A stretch of DNA of 45,612 bases from an uncultured Planctomycetaceae bacterium (GCA_903871805.1 CAIQIE010000123.1:1-45612); one strand, 5' to 3'. Counted from the first letter of the stretch, positions 8,853 to 17,110 are shown. Numbers and translations are program-made. Notes: a model not told the origin generated them from the letters alone.

Positions 8853-9689
8853 CTATTCAACCGATGGACGTGGCGGATTCTTCCAGTGCCCAGTCGGATC
8901 GGTTCCCCGGACAACAATTCCCTTATCATTCCAGTTCATCCCCGCCGTCACATACGCTGCAGCATATCGCAGTGTCAGCCCACATCGCCGACGCGTTGAC
9001 AGATTGGCTTCAGAACCATGCAGCAACAGGTCATTATGAATTGATGCCTGACCGGCCTTCAGGTCGTCAACCACGACTGTTCCGTAGGACTCTGCGTTCT
9101 CGACCGTCTGGTCCAGAACGTTGTGTTCTTCGGGAGTGCTTCGGCGATAGGTCAGGTGCCCGGAATGATGTGAGCCGGCCACGAACTTCATACAGCCATT
9201 ATCCAGATCAGCATCATCAATCGCCAGCCAGACAGTCACCGCATGGGAAGGCGAAAGAGGCCAGTAACTGGCGTCCTGGTGCCATGCGACCGCACGTCCA
9301 TCCCCCGGCATTTTGCAGAAGAAATGCGATCCCCAGGCAACCACGTTGTCCCCCAGCAGATCGGACACGTGATCCACGATGACTGGGTTTGTGAGAATGT
9401 CGTAGACGCCGCCGTACTTCAGATGAGCCGTGCTGATGGAATAACTGTTGCCGCCAGAGGCGATCGTCTTTTCCAGAAGTCTGTCGAAGTAGGACCGAAC
9501 TGCCAGGATTTGATCCGGCGAGTAGGCCGTGAATGGGCGCACAAAACCCTGACGGTTGTAACTTTCGACCTGGTCTTTTGTGAGCCTCGTGGCCCTTGCC
9601 GGATCGGCCGGATGGAACGCCAGATCTCGCTTGAGTCGTTCCAGTTCTGTTTCTTCCGGAATCACTTTGAAATCCGCTGTCGAGGCCAT
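8853..9689 (-). CDS. Phytanoyl-CoA dioxygenase (PhyH) family protein
   Basis: A 278-residue Fe(II)/2-oxoglutarate-dependent oxygenase of the PhyH family. The iron triad is visible: His137 and Asp139 in AWHQDASYW and a distal His224 in LLLHGSEAN, followed by a run of arginines (RRRCGLTLRYA) that supplies the 2-oxoglutarate-binding Arg. Family members hydroxylate diverse small molecules (phytanoyl-CoA, ectoine, halogenated or lipid substrates), so the substrate here is unknown. The start ATG has a clear ribosome binding site (AGGAG, 6 bases upstream). It is transcribed in the same direction as the split glycosyltransferase upstream and purC downstream, but spacing (239 and 125 bases) does not force an operon. 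Confidence 0.88.
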   Translation of the reverse strand: MASTADFKVIPEETELERLKRDLAFHPADPARATRLTKDQVESYNRQGFVRPFTAYSPDQILAVRSYFDRLLEKTIASGGNSYSISTAHLKYGGVYDILTNPVIVDHVSDLLGDNVVAWGSHFFCKMPGDGRAVAWHQDASYWPLSPSHAVTVWLAIDDADLDNGCMKFVAGSHHSGHLTYRRSTPEEHNVLDQTVENAESYGTVVVDDLKAGQASIHNDLLLHGSEANLSTRRRCGLTLRYAAAYVTAGMNWNDKGIVVRGTDPTGHWKNPPRPSVE

Positions 9690-9928
9690 TACCTGCTCCT
9701 GTTATGTAAAATCTCTGCCCTGCGCAGGTTATCCTGGCGGAAGTTGGTTGTTGCGTCAAAACGTATCCGGTCAGCGATCATGGATTTTCCATGTGTGGAT
9801 ATGCCGGAACAGGTGATTTCCAGTTCAGAGCACAATACCGGCCTGGCCGTTCCATCAAGCCGCTTAGCGATAACGGTCTGACAGAGTTGTCTTTCCCGGC
9901 GGCAGATTATCAGGCCCTGCCCGCCGCG

Positions 9929-10606
9929 TCACGGAGACTTTCTGCGATATACCTCAAAACGCTGCGTGCGTACGTCGTCGTGCATGGACAGGAAATCTGC
10001 CGAGTACAAATCCATGAGAGTCACTTCGCCAGGCCTGTACTCGAAATCCCCAATCCAGTCATAATTTTGCTCCTGAAGCGACCACTCTTCAGCAAACCCC
10101 GGGGTCCTCCATGCATTGGGACCAAGTACCAGAAATGTAACGGAGCCATCTCCGGAGGCCGGCAGATTCACATGCCCCACAGGAAGTGCCGTCGCCCCGA
10201 ACTGGTTCAGATGCATCAGCAATGCCGGCTCTCCATAGCCGTAAATCACCATCGGAATCAGCCGCAATGAGGCTGTGTCTCGCAGGGGCAACTCCACGGA
10301 CTGAGTTCGTTTTCCCTGCAGCGATGACGCAGTAAATACCGTATTCGAAATCACTGTCCCGGGCCGAACGTCAATGCCTTCAGTGCTGGCAGCACAGGTG
10401 GAGGCTATGCGGGCGGCACTGGCCTCGATCGAATGACGGTCTCGGAAAAGGCTGCTGCTCAGCAGTTCAGACTCAGGAACAAAATCCAGCCCCCCATCCG
10501 GTCCCATGACAAGAAAGGAAGCCAGTAACGCCAGTGCCAGTAACCCAGAGGTAATTCTGCCGGCAATGCGTTCCAGAGGAGATAGTTCTCGGAATCCGCC
10601 TTCCAT
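9929..10606 (-). CDS. Membrane-anchored protein, probable C-terminal part of the glycosyltransferase
   Basis: A 225-residue protein with one hydrophobic segment (SGLLALALLASFLVMG, about residues 17-32) and an extracytoplasmic part with no motif of a known enzyme. It starts 20 bases after the stop of the family 39-type glycosyltransferase, in another reading frame, which stays open for 47 codons upstream into that gene. Such GT-C enzymes commonly end with extra membrane helices and a soluble periplasmic domain, and the upstream protein lacks that tail. So this could be the detached C-terminal domain after a frameshift, or a genuine second gene (GGGG 5 bases before ATG as a weak ribosome binding site). 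Which is true cannot be decided here. Confidence 0.6.
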   Translation of the reverse strand: MEGGFRELSPLERIAGRITSGLLALALLASFLVMGPDGGLDFVPESELLSSSLFRDRHSIEASAARIASTCAASTEGIDVRPGTVISNTVFTASSLQGKRTQSVELPLRDTASLRLIPMVIYGYGEPALLMHLNQFGATALPVGHVNLPASGDGSVTFLVLGPNAWRTPGFAEEWSLQEQNYDWIGDFEYRPGEVTLMDLYSADFLSMHDDVRTQRFEVYRRKSP

Positions 10607-10626
10607 CGAGACCCCAGCATTGATGT

Positions 10627-11964
10627 TTACTTCGAGCCACCAACTGACGGCCCCGCTGCAGCCAGCCATACCGCCGTCATCAGCGGAAACAGTAACCGTG
10701 AATAGGGATGGTAAAGCGGCGTAACAAGGAGCATGCCCGCGAGCCATGCCACATTGATCCAGAAACCAAGAATCGGATCGATCCGGGAGCCTGTTGTGGG
10801 GGCGACATCCGGGCTTGTCATGACCTCAGTCCCGGAAAACTGTTGCCCCACAGAACTTCGACGCCGTCCTGTGAACGCCAACGGCCAGAGATACATTCCC
10901 GCGAGTCCACCGAGGGACATGCAGCACAGCAGCAAAGGAGTTCTGGCCCGCAGAGCGACAATCGTCATGGCCAGCGACACCACAAGAACTCTGCCCATCA
11001 GGCGAAAGACGGGCAATAGCCCGAGACTGTCGCTTTGTTTCTTCCGCCATGCTGCCTGCACAGCGTTCCACGTGAAACCTCGCCCCGCCAGACAGCGATA
11101 AAGCCCCGCAATGGCAAACCCCAGCCCCATGGAGCTGGCCCCCACAATTCCATCCATGCGAAACTGAAAGGCCAACTGCGCAGACAGCGTTGCCGACCAT
11201 GCGGAAAACCCATTCATGTAGGCTTTGTGATTGGAGGCAACTGCCGAATACCCCCCCACGTCCAGAAGTGACCACCAGCATGGAAAAAACACCAGACAAC
11301 TACTGGCTGTAATCAGGAGCTGCACTTTGAAAAGCGAAGTCAGTTTATGGCTCCGACGACCGGAAAAAAGCCACCAGGCCGACGACCCGGAAATCAAAAT
11401 TGCCAATGGCAGCCAGCCAGTGTATTTGATCCACCACGCACAGCCACAGGCGACACCGCTGAGAATCGCCAGACGCCCGGACCGGCGATACACCGCCACG
11501 CTTCCCACCGCCACAGACAGCACAATGAAAAACAATGCAGGCACGTCGGTTAATGCCATACGGGAATAGAGAATGTGATAGTCCGATCCCGCACTCACAA
11601 ACAACGCAAACAGACCGGCGGACTTGCCATACCAGGCACGCGCGGTCCACCAAAGCACCAGTGGTGTCAATGCTCCCAAAATCATCGCTGGCAGAAACGG
11701 AGCAACGGTGCCACAGCCCGGCACCAACGACGCCATTTCTATAAGAAAAGGCAGGCCCGGAGGGGCAAAAAATTGCCGCGATGGCCACGGAGTTCCGGCC
11801 ACAGAATCATACCACAACGAAGACGCATAGACGCCTTCGTCAAAATGCTCCACCGTTTCCAGACCAGACTGCCAAAACCGGACAAAGCATCCCAACAAAA
11901 AAACACACAACACGATCAATATTTCCAAGCGCTGGGATCCACGCCGATTGGTGTGCAATGGCAT
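10627..11964 (-). CDS. Glycosyltransferase family 39-type (ArnT/PMT-like) membrane protein, possibly truncated
   Basis: A 445-residue polytopic membrane protein of the GT-C fold, which moves a sugar from a polyprenyl-phosphate donor on the outer face of the inner membrane. The first extracytoplasmic loop carries the acidic pair expected of the catalytic site (Asp42-Glu43 in HFDEGVYASSLWY). About ten hydrophobic segments follow, including SRMALTDVPALFFIVLSV, typical of this family. The start MPLHTNRRG was chosen because it directly precedes the first helix (GGGA about 11 bases upstream); the frame is open 67 codons further upstream without a good start. The frame stops soon after YHPYSRLLFPLMTAVWLAAAG, where homologues usually continue; the missing part may be the gene at 9929-10606. 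A parS-like 16-mer lies inside it at 11064-11079. Confidence 0.78.
   Translation of the reverse strand: MPLHTNRRGSQRLEILIVLCVFLLGCFVRFWQSGLETVEHFDEGVYASSLWYDSVAGTPWPSRQFFAPPGLPFLIEMASLVPGCGTVAPFLPAMILGALTPLVLWWTARAWYGKSAGLFALFVSAGSDYHILYSRMALTDVPALFFIVLSVAVGSVAVYRRSGRLAILSGVACGCAWWIKYTGWLPLAILISGSSAWWLFSGRRSHKLTSLFKVQLLITASSCLVFFPCWWSLLDVGGYSAVASNHKAYMNGFSAWSATLSAQLAFQFRMDGIVGASSMGLGFAIAGLYRCLAGRGFTWNAVQAAWRKKQSDSLGLLPVFRLMGRVLVVSLAMTIVALRARTPLLLCCMSLGGLAGMYLWPLAFTGRRRSSVGQQFSGTEVMTSPDVAPTTGSRIDPILGFWINVAWLAGMLLVTPLYHPYSRLLFPLMTAVWLAAAGPSVGGSK
11064..11079. promoter_or_regulatory. parS-like site inside the glycosyltransferase gene
   Basis: CGTTCCACGTGAAACC matches the chromosomal partition site TGTTTCACGTGAAACA except at the two outer bases and one degenerate inner base. 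Its inner 14-mer is the exact reverse complement of the 14-mer repeated at 12603, 12750 and 12843. Confidence 0.45.
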
Positions 11965-12602
11965 TTTCAATTCCCGGATGGAGATACCGCCAAATTCAGT
12001 ATTTCCAGCCACGTCGTTGATTCTCCCTCTGAATAACCGGGATTGATTTCCACAAATCACTATGGACTCAACCTCTTGCCCTGTTGCTCGCAGAATATCT
12101 CCGCGATCCGGATTTCTGAACCCGGAAATATCCCATGCACTGCCCACCAACACTGGCCATGCCATGAACCGGTTTAAGTGGGAAGATGAACTCGCATTCT
12201 ACACGGTTAGGGGCAGAGTTTCATTCGCATTCTTCGTGCGACCGTCAGATTTGCCTTTCCAAACCCCGCTACTGGATCGCCAAATAGTTTCGCAAATCAC
12301 TCCGCGGCAACAGTGAAATCAGCGTCTCCACCGTCAAGATGAGTTGCCTGGAACCAGTAAAAAACCAGTCCCAACGGCCAAACCACACGAACCGACTCAA
12401 AAGGCTACAGCCTCAAACAGGGGCTAGCCAACTCACCGCCTGCTGATTCCAGTCTCCAAGTCACCCAAAAGCGACGTACTGAATCGCAAAAACAAAAGTC
12501 AGTGGAGCTCAAAGACAAACCGCCGCAAAGCTTGCGGGTGGCCTGAGGCAGCGGGCCAGTCGGGAATGAAAGATAACCAGCTCTACGCACTTCAGACCTC
12601 AC

Positions 12603-12618
12603 CGTTTCACGTGGAACG
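12603..12618. promoter_or_regulatory. parS-like site
   Basis: CGTTTCACGTGGAACG: the inner 14 bases fit the ParB-binding consensus GTTNCACGTGNAAC. It stands outside the R1/R2 repeat copies, so the palindrome is not merely carried along with R2. Confidence 0.45.
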
Positions 12619-12749
12619 TCGTCCGAAAACACCAACCGAGAAGTCTCCAGGATTCCCGGATCGCCGTTAAAAAAAAGAGCCCGGGTGCGTGGCACCTAAA
12701 CCACAAAAACGAGCCCAGGTGCGTGGCACCTAAACCACAAAACCCCCGT

Positions 12750-12765
12750 CGTTTCACGTGGAACC
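12750..12765. promoter_or_regulatory. parS-like site in repeat copy 1
   Basis: CGTTTCACGTGGAACC; same 14-bp core as the other sites, located within the first 56-bp R2 unit. Confidence 0.45.
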
Positions 12766-12842
12766 GAGCCGGGGGGGCGTGGAGAGAACCGAGCTTGGGT
12801 GCGGAGTCCGGGTGCGTGGCACCTGAACTACAAACACCCCGT

Positions 12843-12858
12843 CGTTTCACGTGGAACC
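12843..12858. promoter_or_regulatory. parS-like site in repeat copy 2
   Basis: CGTTTCACGTGGAACC; identical to the site at 12750-12765, 93 bases further on in the second R2 unit. Confidence 0.45.
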
Positions 12859-12957
12859 GAGCCGGGGGTGCGTGGAGAGAACCGAGCTTGGGAACCCGCT
12901 TCAATCTGAGCCCGGGTGCGTGGCACTTGAATGCCGTGGCATCTCTCCGGGCCCATT

Positions 12958-12973
12958 CGTTTCACTTGGAACA
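12958..12973. promoter_or_regulatory. Degenerate parS-like site
   Basis: CGTTTCACTTGGAACA has the outer A of the parS consensus but one change in the central CACGTG (CACTTG), so it is probably weak or dead. Confidence 0.3.
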
Positions 12974-13230
12974 GTCCGCGATAGCTCGGGATTCTTACCG
13001 CCGCCGGATCCCCGAGCCCGAAATCGCGGACCGCCAGGAGCGTCCCCGGTTCGCCCCAGCGTGCGGGGCTGATCCGCGAAGCTCAGAATTTCAGAATCTC
13101 GGCAAACCGGCAGGGAGTCCGTTGGTTTCTGTTGCTGAACTTTGGCTTTGGGTTATGCTGTCAACAGGACGCAAACAATCGCTGCAGTTCTTCCAGCCAG
13201 GGCGATTCCGTTTAGATGGTATTTGGATGG

Positions 13231-13277
13231 GATGCTGTTGAGCTTTGGATGCTGTTGAGCTTTGGATGCTGTTGAGC
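13231..13277. repeat. 17-bp tandem repeat, 2.8 copies
   Basis: The unit GATGCTGTTGAGCTTTG occurs at 13231-13247 and 13248-13264 without change, then 13 bases of a third copy at 13265-13277. It lies about 70 bases upstream of the TPR gene start and could vary in copy number between strains. Confidence 0.9.
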
Positions 13278-13347
13278 GACTGCCATTTGACGCCCTGCGT
13301 CTTCTTCGCCAGTCATCGTTTTTCTTTTGGTCTTAATGAAGTGGTCC

Positions 13348-13683
13348 ATGTCTGAAACTGATCCCTCAAAGCTGTACGATGCCGCAATTCAGCTCCGCAA
13401 GTCAGACAATCCTGACGAGTTCATCAATGCGCTTCAGCACATTCTGACGCTGCATCCAAACCATGTGCAATCACACATGGCACTCGCCGTGTTTCAGCAG
13501 AAGCAGGGACGGTTTGACCAAGCCATCCACCATGCCTGCAAAGTGGCAGAGATTGAGCCGAATGATGCGTTTTCGTTCACTCAGCTTTCGGTGATTTATC
13601 AACGCTGTGGGAAGATCTTGGAGGCGGAAGACGCCATGGCCAAGGCGCGCCTGATTCAGGGAAATCCAGGCCATAAGCACTAA
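13348..13683 (+). CDS. Small TPR-repeat protein
   Basis: A 111-residue, all-helical cytoplasmic protein with about three tetratricopeptide (TPR) repeats: residues 7-40 (LYDAAIQLRKS...), 41-74 (HVQSHMALAVFQQKQGRFDQAIHHA) and 75-108 (AFSFTQLSVIYQRCGKILEAEDAMAKAR). The 34-residue spacing and the A-x-x-x-x-x-x-G-x-x-x-x-A pattern are visible. TPR domains bind other proteins; no catalytic domain is present and the partner is unknown. The start MSETDPSKLYD was chosen because it resembles other short planctomycete TPR proteins; ATG 13336 or TTG 13327 are in frame but have no better ribosome binding site. Confidence 0.8.
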   Translation: MSETDPSKLYDAAIQLRKSDNPDEFINALQHILTLHPNHVQSHMALAVFQQKQGRFDQAIHHACKVAEIEPNDAFSFTQLSVIYQRCGKILEAEDAMAKARLIQGNPGHKH

Positions 13684-13836
13684 CGAAAAGACAGTGCCAA
13701 AGACAGTGCCACACTGACCTCGCTTTGAAATCCTGGCTGAAGTGAGATCAGATCCGGGAGAATGAAGTGCGGACTGCGCCAGGTCTTCTGTCGCTCCTGA
13801 GGCGGCTTACCTGGGGTGGCACGGCAAGGTGTGGGC

Positions 13837-14550
13837 TTACGGCATCGCCATGCGAAGGCTTTGAACCATAGTCTGGCAGACCGTTTTTGACCGATCAGAA
13901 CCATCGCAGACAGCTCCGCGAACAGCCAGCAGATCCGGTGCAATCCCCTGCAGCAGGGGCAGATGCGGAAGTCCGAGTCGCCCAGCGAGGGCGAGCCTTA
14001 AACCAAGAACCGTGCAGCGCTGCCGGAGTTTCAACAACTGTTCCGGCGAAACCCAGTTGAACAGGGTTGTCGTGTCTTTCACAAACGTGTCCAGCAGAAG
14101 TACACGACAGCCTGTGGCAGCAGCGGCTTCCAGGATTTCCTCAATGGAAGGTGAGCCGGCTCGGTCAGCGTCTGCGTAGGCCACCGCGACCCAGTGCACA
14201 GAGCCCGGAAAGTGTCTGCGAAAATCCAGCCACTTCGCTTCCCAATCAGGAATCTGACGGGCCGTAGAGAGGCCAACTTTCAGAAAGTTCAACCCGGGAA
14301 TTGCGAAGCCCTGTGCCTGAGTGTGAAGCAGTTCTGGGTTGCCAATCCACTCATGCAGCTCCCCAAGCGCGGCACTGCAGCGAGGCGCCTGGCGTTGCTG
14401 GCAGCAACGCGACACAATGGCAGCAATTGATTCGAGGGGTGCCATACCCAGAGATCCGCGGGAAGGCTCTTTCACGTCGATGATATCGGCGTTGCCTGCG
14501 ATAGCAGCATCCGCTTCGTCGACATCTCGAACAGACACCAGAAGTTGCAC
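13837..14550 (-). CDS. mfnB: (5-formylfuran-3-yl)methyl phosphate synthase (DUF556)
   Basis: A 237-residue TIM-barrel enzyme that condenses two glyceraldehyde-3-phosphates into 4-(hydroxymethyl)-2-furancarboxaldehyde phosphate, the first committed step to the furan of methanofuran. The Schiff-base region ADIIDVKEPSRGSLG carries Lys27, and further conserved lysines are Lys91 (FLKVGLS) and Lys158 (LLDTFVKD), matching the Lys27/Lys85/Lys155 set recalled for the archaeal enzyme. AVAYADADRAGSPS is another family block. The start matches the family's N-terminus (MQLLVSVRDVDEA). In bacteria this enzyme goes with the tetrahydromethanopterin C1 pathway; the fhcB gene 8 kb away supports that pathway here. 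It is convergent with the TPR gene. Confidence 0.9.
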   Translation of the reverse strand: MQLLVSVRDVDEADAAIAGNADIIDVKEPSRGSLGMAPLESIAAIVSRCCQQRQAPRCSAALGELHEWIGNPELLHTQAQGFAIPGLNFLKVGLSTARQIPDWEAKWLDFRRHFPGSVHWVAVAYADADRAGSPSIEEILEAAAATGCRVLLLDTFVKDTTTLFNWVSPEQLLKLRQRCTVLGLRLALAGRLGLPHLPLLQGIAPDLLAVRGAVCDGSDRSKTVCQTMVQSLRMAMP

Positions 14551-14803
14551 AGGAAGTGACCTTAACGGGACATGGCAGGGGATAGCGGAACTAAGGACTG
14601 ACGAACAGTAACGGACGCGGTTTACTGCATCTGTGTCAAATTCGGCCGGCGTACCGATTTAGAGCCTTCGGCCAGATGCGAAGCCTGTGACTGCAGGGTT
14701 TTGGTGGACAGGATGTGTCCATCACTGCGTTGCCGCGTGCTGATACGACATCAGATCTGCAATGGAGTTGCAGGCTGGGGCTGCAGTGAACTGGCCAGAT
14801 ATC
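14551..14803. other. Intergenic region, 0.25 kb
   Basis: Between mfnB and the terminator of the upstream gene. No gene, promoter pair or repeat was recognised. Confidence 0.4.
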
Positions 14804-14844
14804 AAAAAAAGAACCCCCGGCATTCCTGAGAACAGACGGGGGTT
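14804..14844 (-). terminator. Rho-independent terminator
   Basis: On the minus strand AACCCCCG (14844-14837) pairs with CGGGGGTT (14819-14812) and is followed by CTTTTTTT (14811-14804). It stands 29 bases after the stop of the gene at 14874-15437 and separates it from mfnB. Confidence 0.88.
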
Positions 14845-14873
14845 GTATCGCTCGGAGCAGCAACGGCTCTGGA

Positions 14874-15437
14874 TTACAGGTCCGGAGCAGCCTCTTCGGC
14901 TTCCCCTTCGACCTCTGCGACCTCTTCAACTTCTTCGCCTTCGATATCGAGTTCTACGTCGAGATCGATGTCTTCGGCGCCTTCCACTTCGACTTCAGCA
15001 CGAACTTCTTCTTCGTGATCTTCGTCCGGCGTTACAGCCGCTGTCTGAAGGATTGGCGTTCCATCGGGATTGAGAGCTTCTTTCATGGGCTGCATGAAAT
15101 AGCGTCGCTTTCCCTTTGCCAGGAGAGCATTGAGAAGTTCTTCAGCCTTTTCCTTCTCGTAGTAAAGGAACCGCCCTTCTTCTCTCATCGTGCTGCTGTA
15201 GACAACCCAGACGATTCGGCGGCGCTGCATTTGTTCTTTTGCGCGCTTCGTCCTGGGCTTTGCAGCCTTTTTCTTTTTGGCGGCTACATCCTTCTTATCG
15301 CCTTTGGATGCTCTTTTTTTGCCAACGCCGTCTGTCTTCTCCTCTGAAGATTTGCGGCTTTTCTTCTTCACGCCATCCGCATCAGCAGCCTCAGCTGCTT
15401 CAACTTCCCGGCGCATTGCTAAACGACTTTTTGCCAT
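14874..15437 (-). CDS. Conserved planctomycete protein with basic and acidic ends
   Basis: A 187-residue cytoplasmic protein in three parts. Residues 1-72 are lysine/arginine-rich (runs such as KKKKAAKPRTKRAKEQMQRRR) and probably disordered. Residues 73-120 form a small ordered domain (RIVWVVYSSTMREEGRFLYYEKEKAEELLNALLAKG, split by a turn, then RYFMQPMKEAL). Residues 130-187 are almost purely acidic (EEE/VEVEG runs). The middle domain resembles one seen in hypothetical proteins of other planctomycetes, from memory. Function is unknown. The charge layout suggests nucleic-acid or chromatin-like binding at the N-terminus with an acidic regulatory tail, but that is inference. It is monocistronic, with its own strong terminator. 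Confidence 0.8.
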   Translation of the reverse strand: MAKSRLAMRREVEAAEAADADGVKKKSRKSSEEKTDGVGKKRASKGDKKDVAAKKKKAAKPRTKRAKEQMQRRRIVWVVYSSTMREEGRFLYYEKEKAEELLNALLAKGKRRYFMQPMKEALNPDGTPILQTAAVTPDEDHEEEVRAEVEVEGAEDIDLDVELDIEGEEVEEVAEVEGEAEEAAPDL

Positions 15438-15907
15438 GGTTGTTACCAGATATTCCGGAGATCTGTCAGCCCAGCGCCCTTCGCCGGCTGAATACTAAAC
15501 AGTGCAAATGCACTTTATTCTTGCACAGAAACCATGAAAACGCTGAATCAACGGGGGCTAGTTTCTGGCGCTGGGATGCGGAGAATAGCAGCAAAACACC
15601 AGAGAATCTACCTTCAATTCACCCCAACCCCGGGTTTTACACCCGAAGTTGTATCATAACCTGTTTTCTGAATGATGTTTACGTCAAATTCACAGTGATA
15701 AATGTGCTTTTCACAATTGAGGGATTTTCAGTCAAAAAACACGCAGCCGTTTCTGACAGTGAGTGTGTCAGGAATTTTGGGTTCCGCAAGTGAAAACGGC
15801 ACTGAGTGTTCCGGTTCACTGCATATTGAGGGAACCTTCGGAGTGCCGGGCTTCCGTTGTTGGCCAGGTTCGGGAGATTCCTGACTCTGTTGTGTTTCCT
15901 GTTGATA
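15438..15907. other. Intergenic region, 0.47 kb
   Basis: Upstream of the basic/acidic gene and downstream of the eboD-like gene. It is more AT-rich than the flanks (15650-15760) and probably holds the promoter for the gene at 15437, but no certain elements were identified. Confidence 0.4.
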
Positions 15908-17110
15908 TCATCGCTGAGATCGCTGCGTAGAGACCCTTCCTGGATCAGAAGAAACGGATTTGACTCGTTCCACGACACTCCGGATCGCCTCTTTCATCCG
16001 CTCGCGATCAACCGTGTGTATGTCGATGGGTTTACCGATTCGTTCCAGCATGGTCAGCGTGAGTCTCCCACCAAGGTGCTGCCGAAACTCTTCCAGTCCT
16101 GCGAAGAGTTCTTCGGTCCTGCTGACGGCCGGATGGTCGATCAGGAGTCCGAGGCCTTCCAAAGTCTGCAGCACCAGTGAGGCTTCCTCGGTTGGCAGGC
16201 CATGGACGAGGCTGGAATAGACGGTATCCACGGCCACACCAATCGCGACGGCTTCTCCGTGACGCAGTGAGAATTGTGACATTGCTTCAAGTTTGTGCGC
16301 CGACCAGTGTCCGAAGTCGAGCGGTCTGGCTTCGAGCATTTCGAAAGGATCGCCGCCCTTTGTAATATGCTGAAGGTGCCACAAAGCCGATTTTTCGATG
16401 GCCGCCCAGGCCTCCGGGCCCCTCTCGGAAATGCCCGCAGTGTTGTGCAGAATCCAGTCAAAAAACGCGGGATCCTTCAGCAGAGAAACCTTAACCGCTT
16501 CTGAGAATCCGCAGCGAAAATCTCGATCCCCGAGGGTCTCGAGCATTCGTCGATCATTGATCACGCCCCAGGGAACGGCGAAAGCCCCCATCCAGTTTTT
16601 CTTCTGGAACAGGTTGACCCCGTTTTTCACGCCGACTCCGGAATCCGCCTGAGCAAGCGTTGTTGTGGGGATACGAATCAGACGCAGGCCACGATGGGCG
16701 ATTGCCGTCGCAAAGCCAACAGCATCCAGAACGGCTCCGCCACCCACGACCACCACGTAACTGCGTCGATCCAGATCGGCCTCATTCATGACTTTCAGCA
16801 TGCGTTCAAGAACATGCACATCATTCTTGATTGCTTCCCCGCCAGTCACCAACTGCGGATTTCCACAGGAATTGAACCTCTCGGAATTCCTGCGGCAGAA
16901 TGCATGAATCCGCTGCCGAAGGTCGGGATTCGCCGCAGCAACACACTCATCCAGCCAGAACTGTACGCGTGGCGTACGGTCTTCAGACGACTCGATCAAG
17001 TCTGCAAGAACGTCGGAGTCTGCCCCAAAGATATCCTCCGAAAATCGCAGGCGATGACAGAATGAGACGGAAAACGGGACGTCAGCAGTGTTGGATGGGG
17101 AATTGAGCAT
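15908..17110 (-). CDS. EboD-like 3-dehydroquinate synthase homologue
   Basis: A 400-residue member of the dehydroquinate-synthase superfamily (NAD- and metal-dependent cyclases). The NAD-binding [38 protein letters not shown] and the three metal ligands are visible: Glu204 ([13 protein letters not shown]), His268 ([13 protein letters not shown]) and His284 ([15 protein letters not shown]). The long N-terminus, VKNGVN with a K-K-N-W-M-G-F-like follow-up and [13 protein letters not shown] resemble EboD of the ebo cluster (linked to prenyl-lipid/eustigmatophyte-bacterial operons and scytonemin export) better than AroB, from memory. None of eboA, B, C, E or F is nearby, so the gene stands alone. 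It might instead act as a second dehydroquinate or valiolone-type synthase. No Shine-Dalgarno is evident. Confidence 0.8.
   Translation of the reverse strand: MLNSPSNTADVPFSVSFCHRLRFSEDIFGADSDVLADLIESSEDRTPRVQFWLDECVAAANPDLRQRIHAFCRRNSERFNSCGNPQLVTGGEAIKNDVHVLERMLKVMNEADLDRRSYVVVVGGGAVLDAVGFATAIAHRGLRLIRIPTTTLAQADSGVGVKNGVNLFQKKNWMGAFAVPWGVINDRRMLETLGDRDFRCGFSEAVKVSLLKDPAFFDWILHNTAGISERGPEAWAAIEKSALWHLQHITKGGDPFEMLEARPLDFGHWSAHKLEAMSQFSLRHGEAVAIGVAVDTVYSSLVHGLPTEEASLVLQTLEGLGLLIDHPAVSRTEELFAGLEEFRQHLGGRLTLTMLERIGKPIDIHTVDRERMKEAIRSVVERVKSVSSDPGRVSTQRSQR

Larger units (their letters stand above)
12601..12973. repeat. Interleaved direct repeats carrying CACGTG palindromes
   Basis: Two units alternate. 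R1 (about 34 bp, core CCGGGTGCGTGGCACCT, itself a small palindrome) occurs at 12677-12710, 12711-12743, 12804-12837 and, partly, 12908-12930. R2 (56 bp, containing GTTTCACGTGGAAC) occurs at 12744-12799 and 12837-12892, a 93-bp period. Further CACGTG-type cores stand at 12603-12618 and, with one change (CACTTG), at 12958-12973. These look like dispersed non-coding repeats of this genome. Confidence 0.8.
11965..13347. other. Intergenic region with repeats, 1.4 kb
   Basis: No gene is supported. Open frames at 12599-12904 (minus) and 12723-13241 (plus) read through the repeats and encode repeated Pro/Arg-rich nonsense. The stretch 12601-12973 holds two interleaved repeat families with parS-like sites, and 13231-13277 holds a 17-bp tandem array. 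Nothing was recognised in 11965-12600 or 12974-13230. Confidence 0.5.

Noticed and set aside
12599..13241. Proline/arginine-rich frames across the repeat region on both strands
   Set aside because: They arise from the non-coding R1/R2 repeats and have no start signals.
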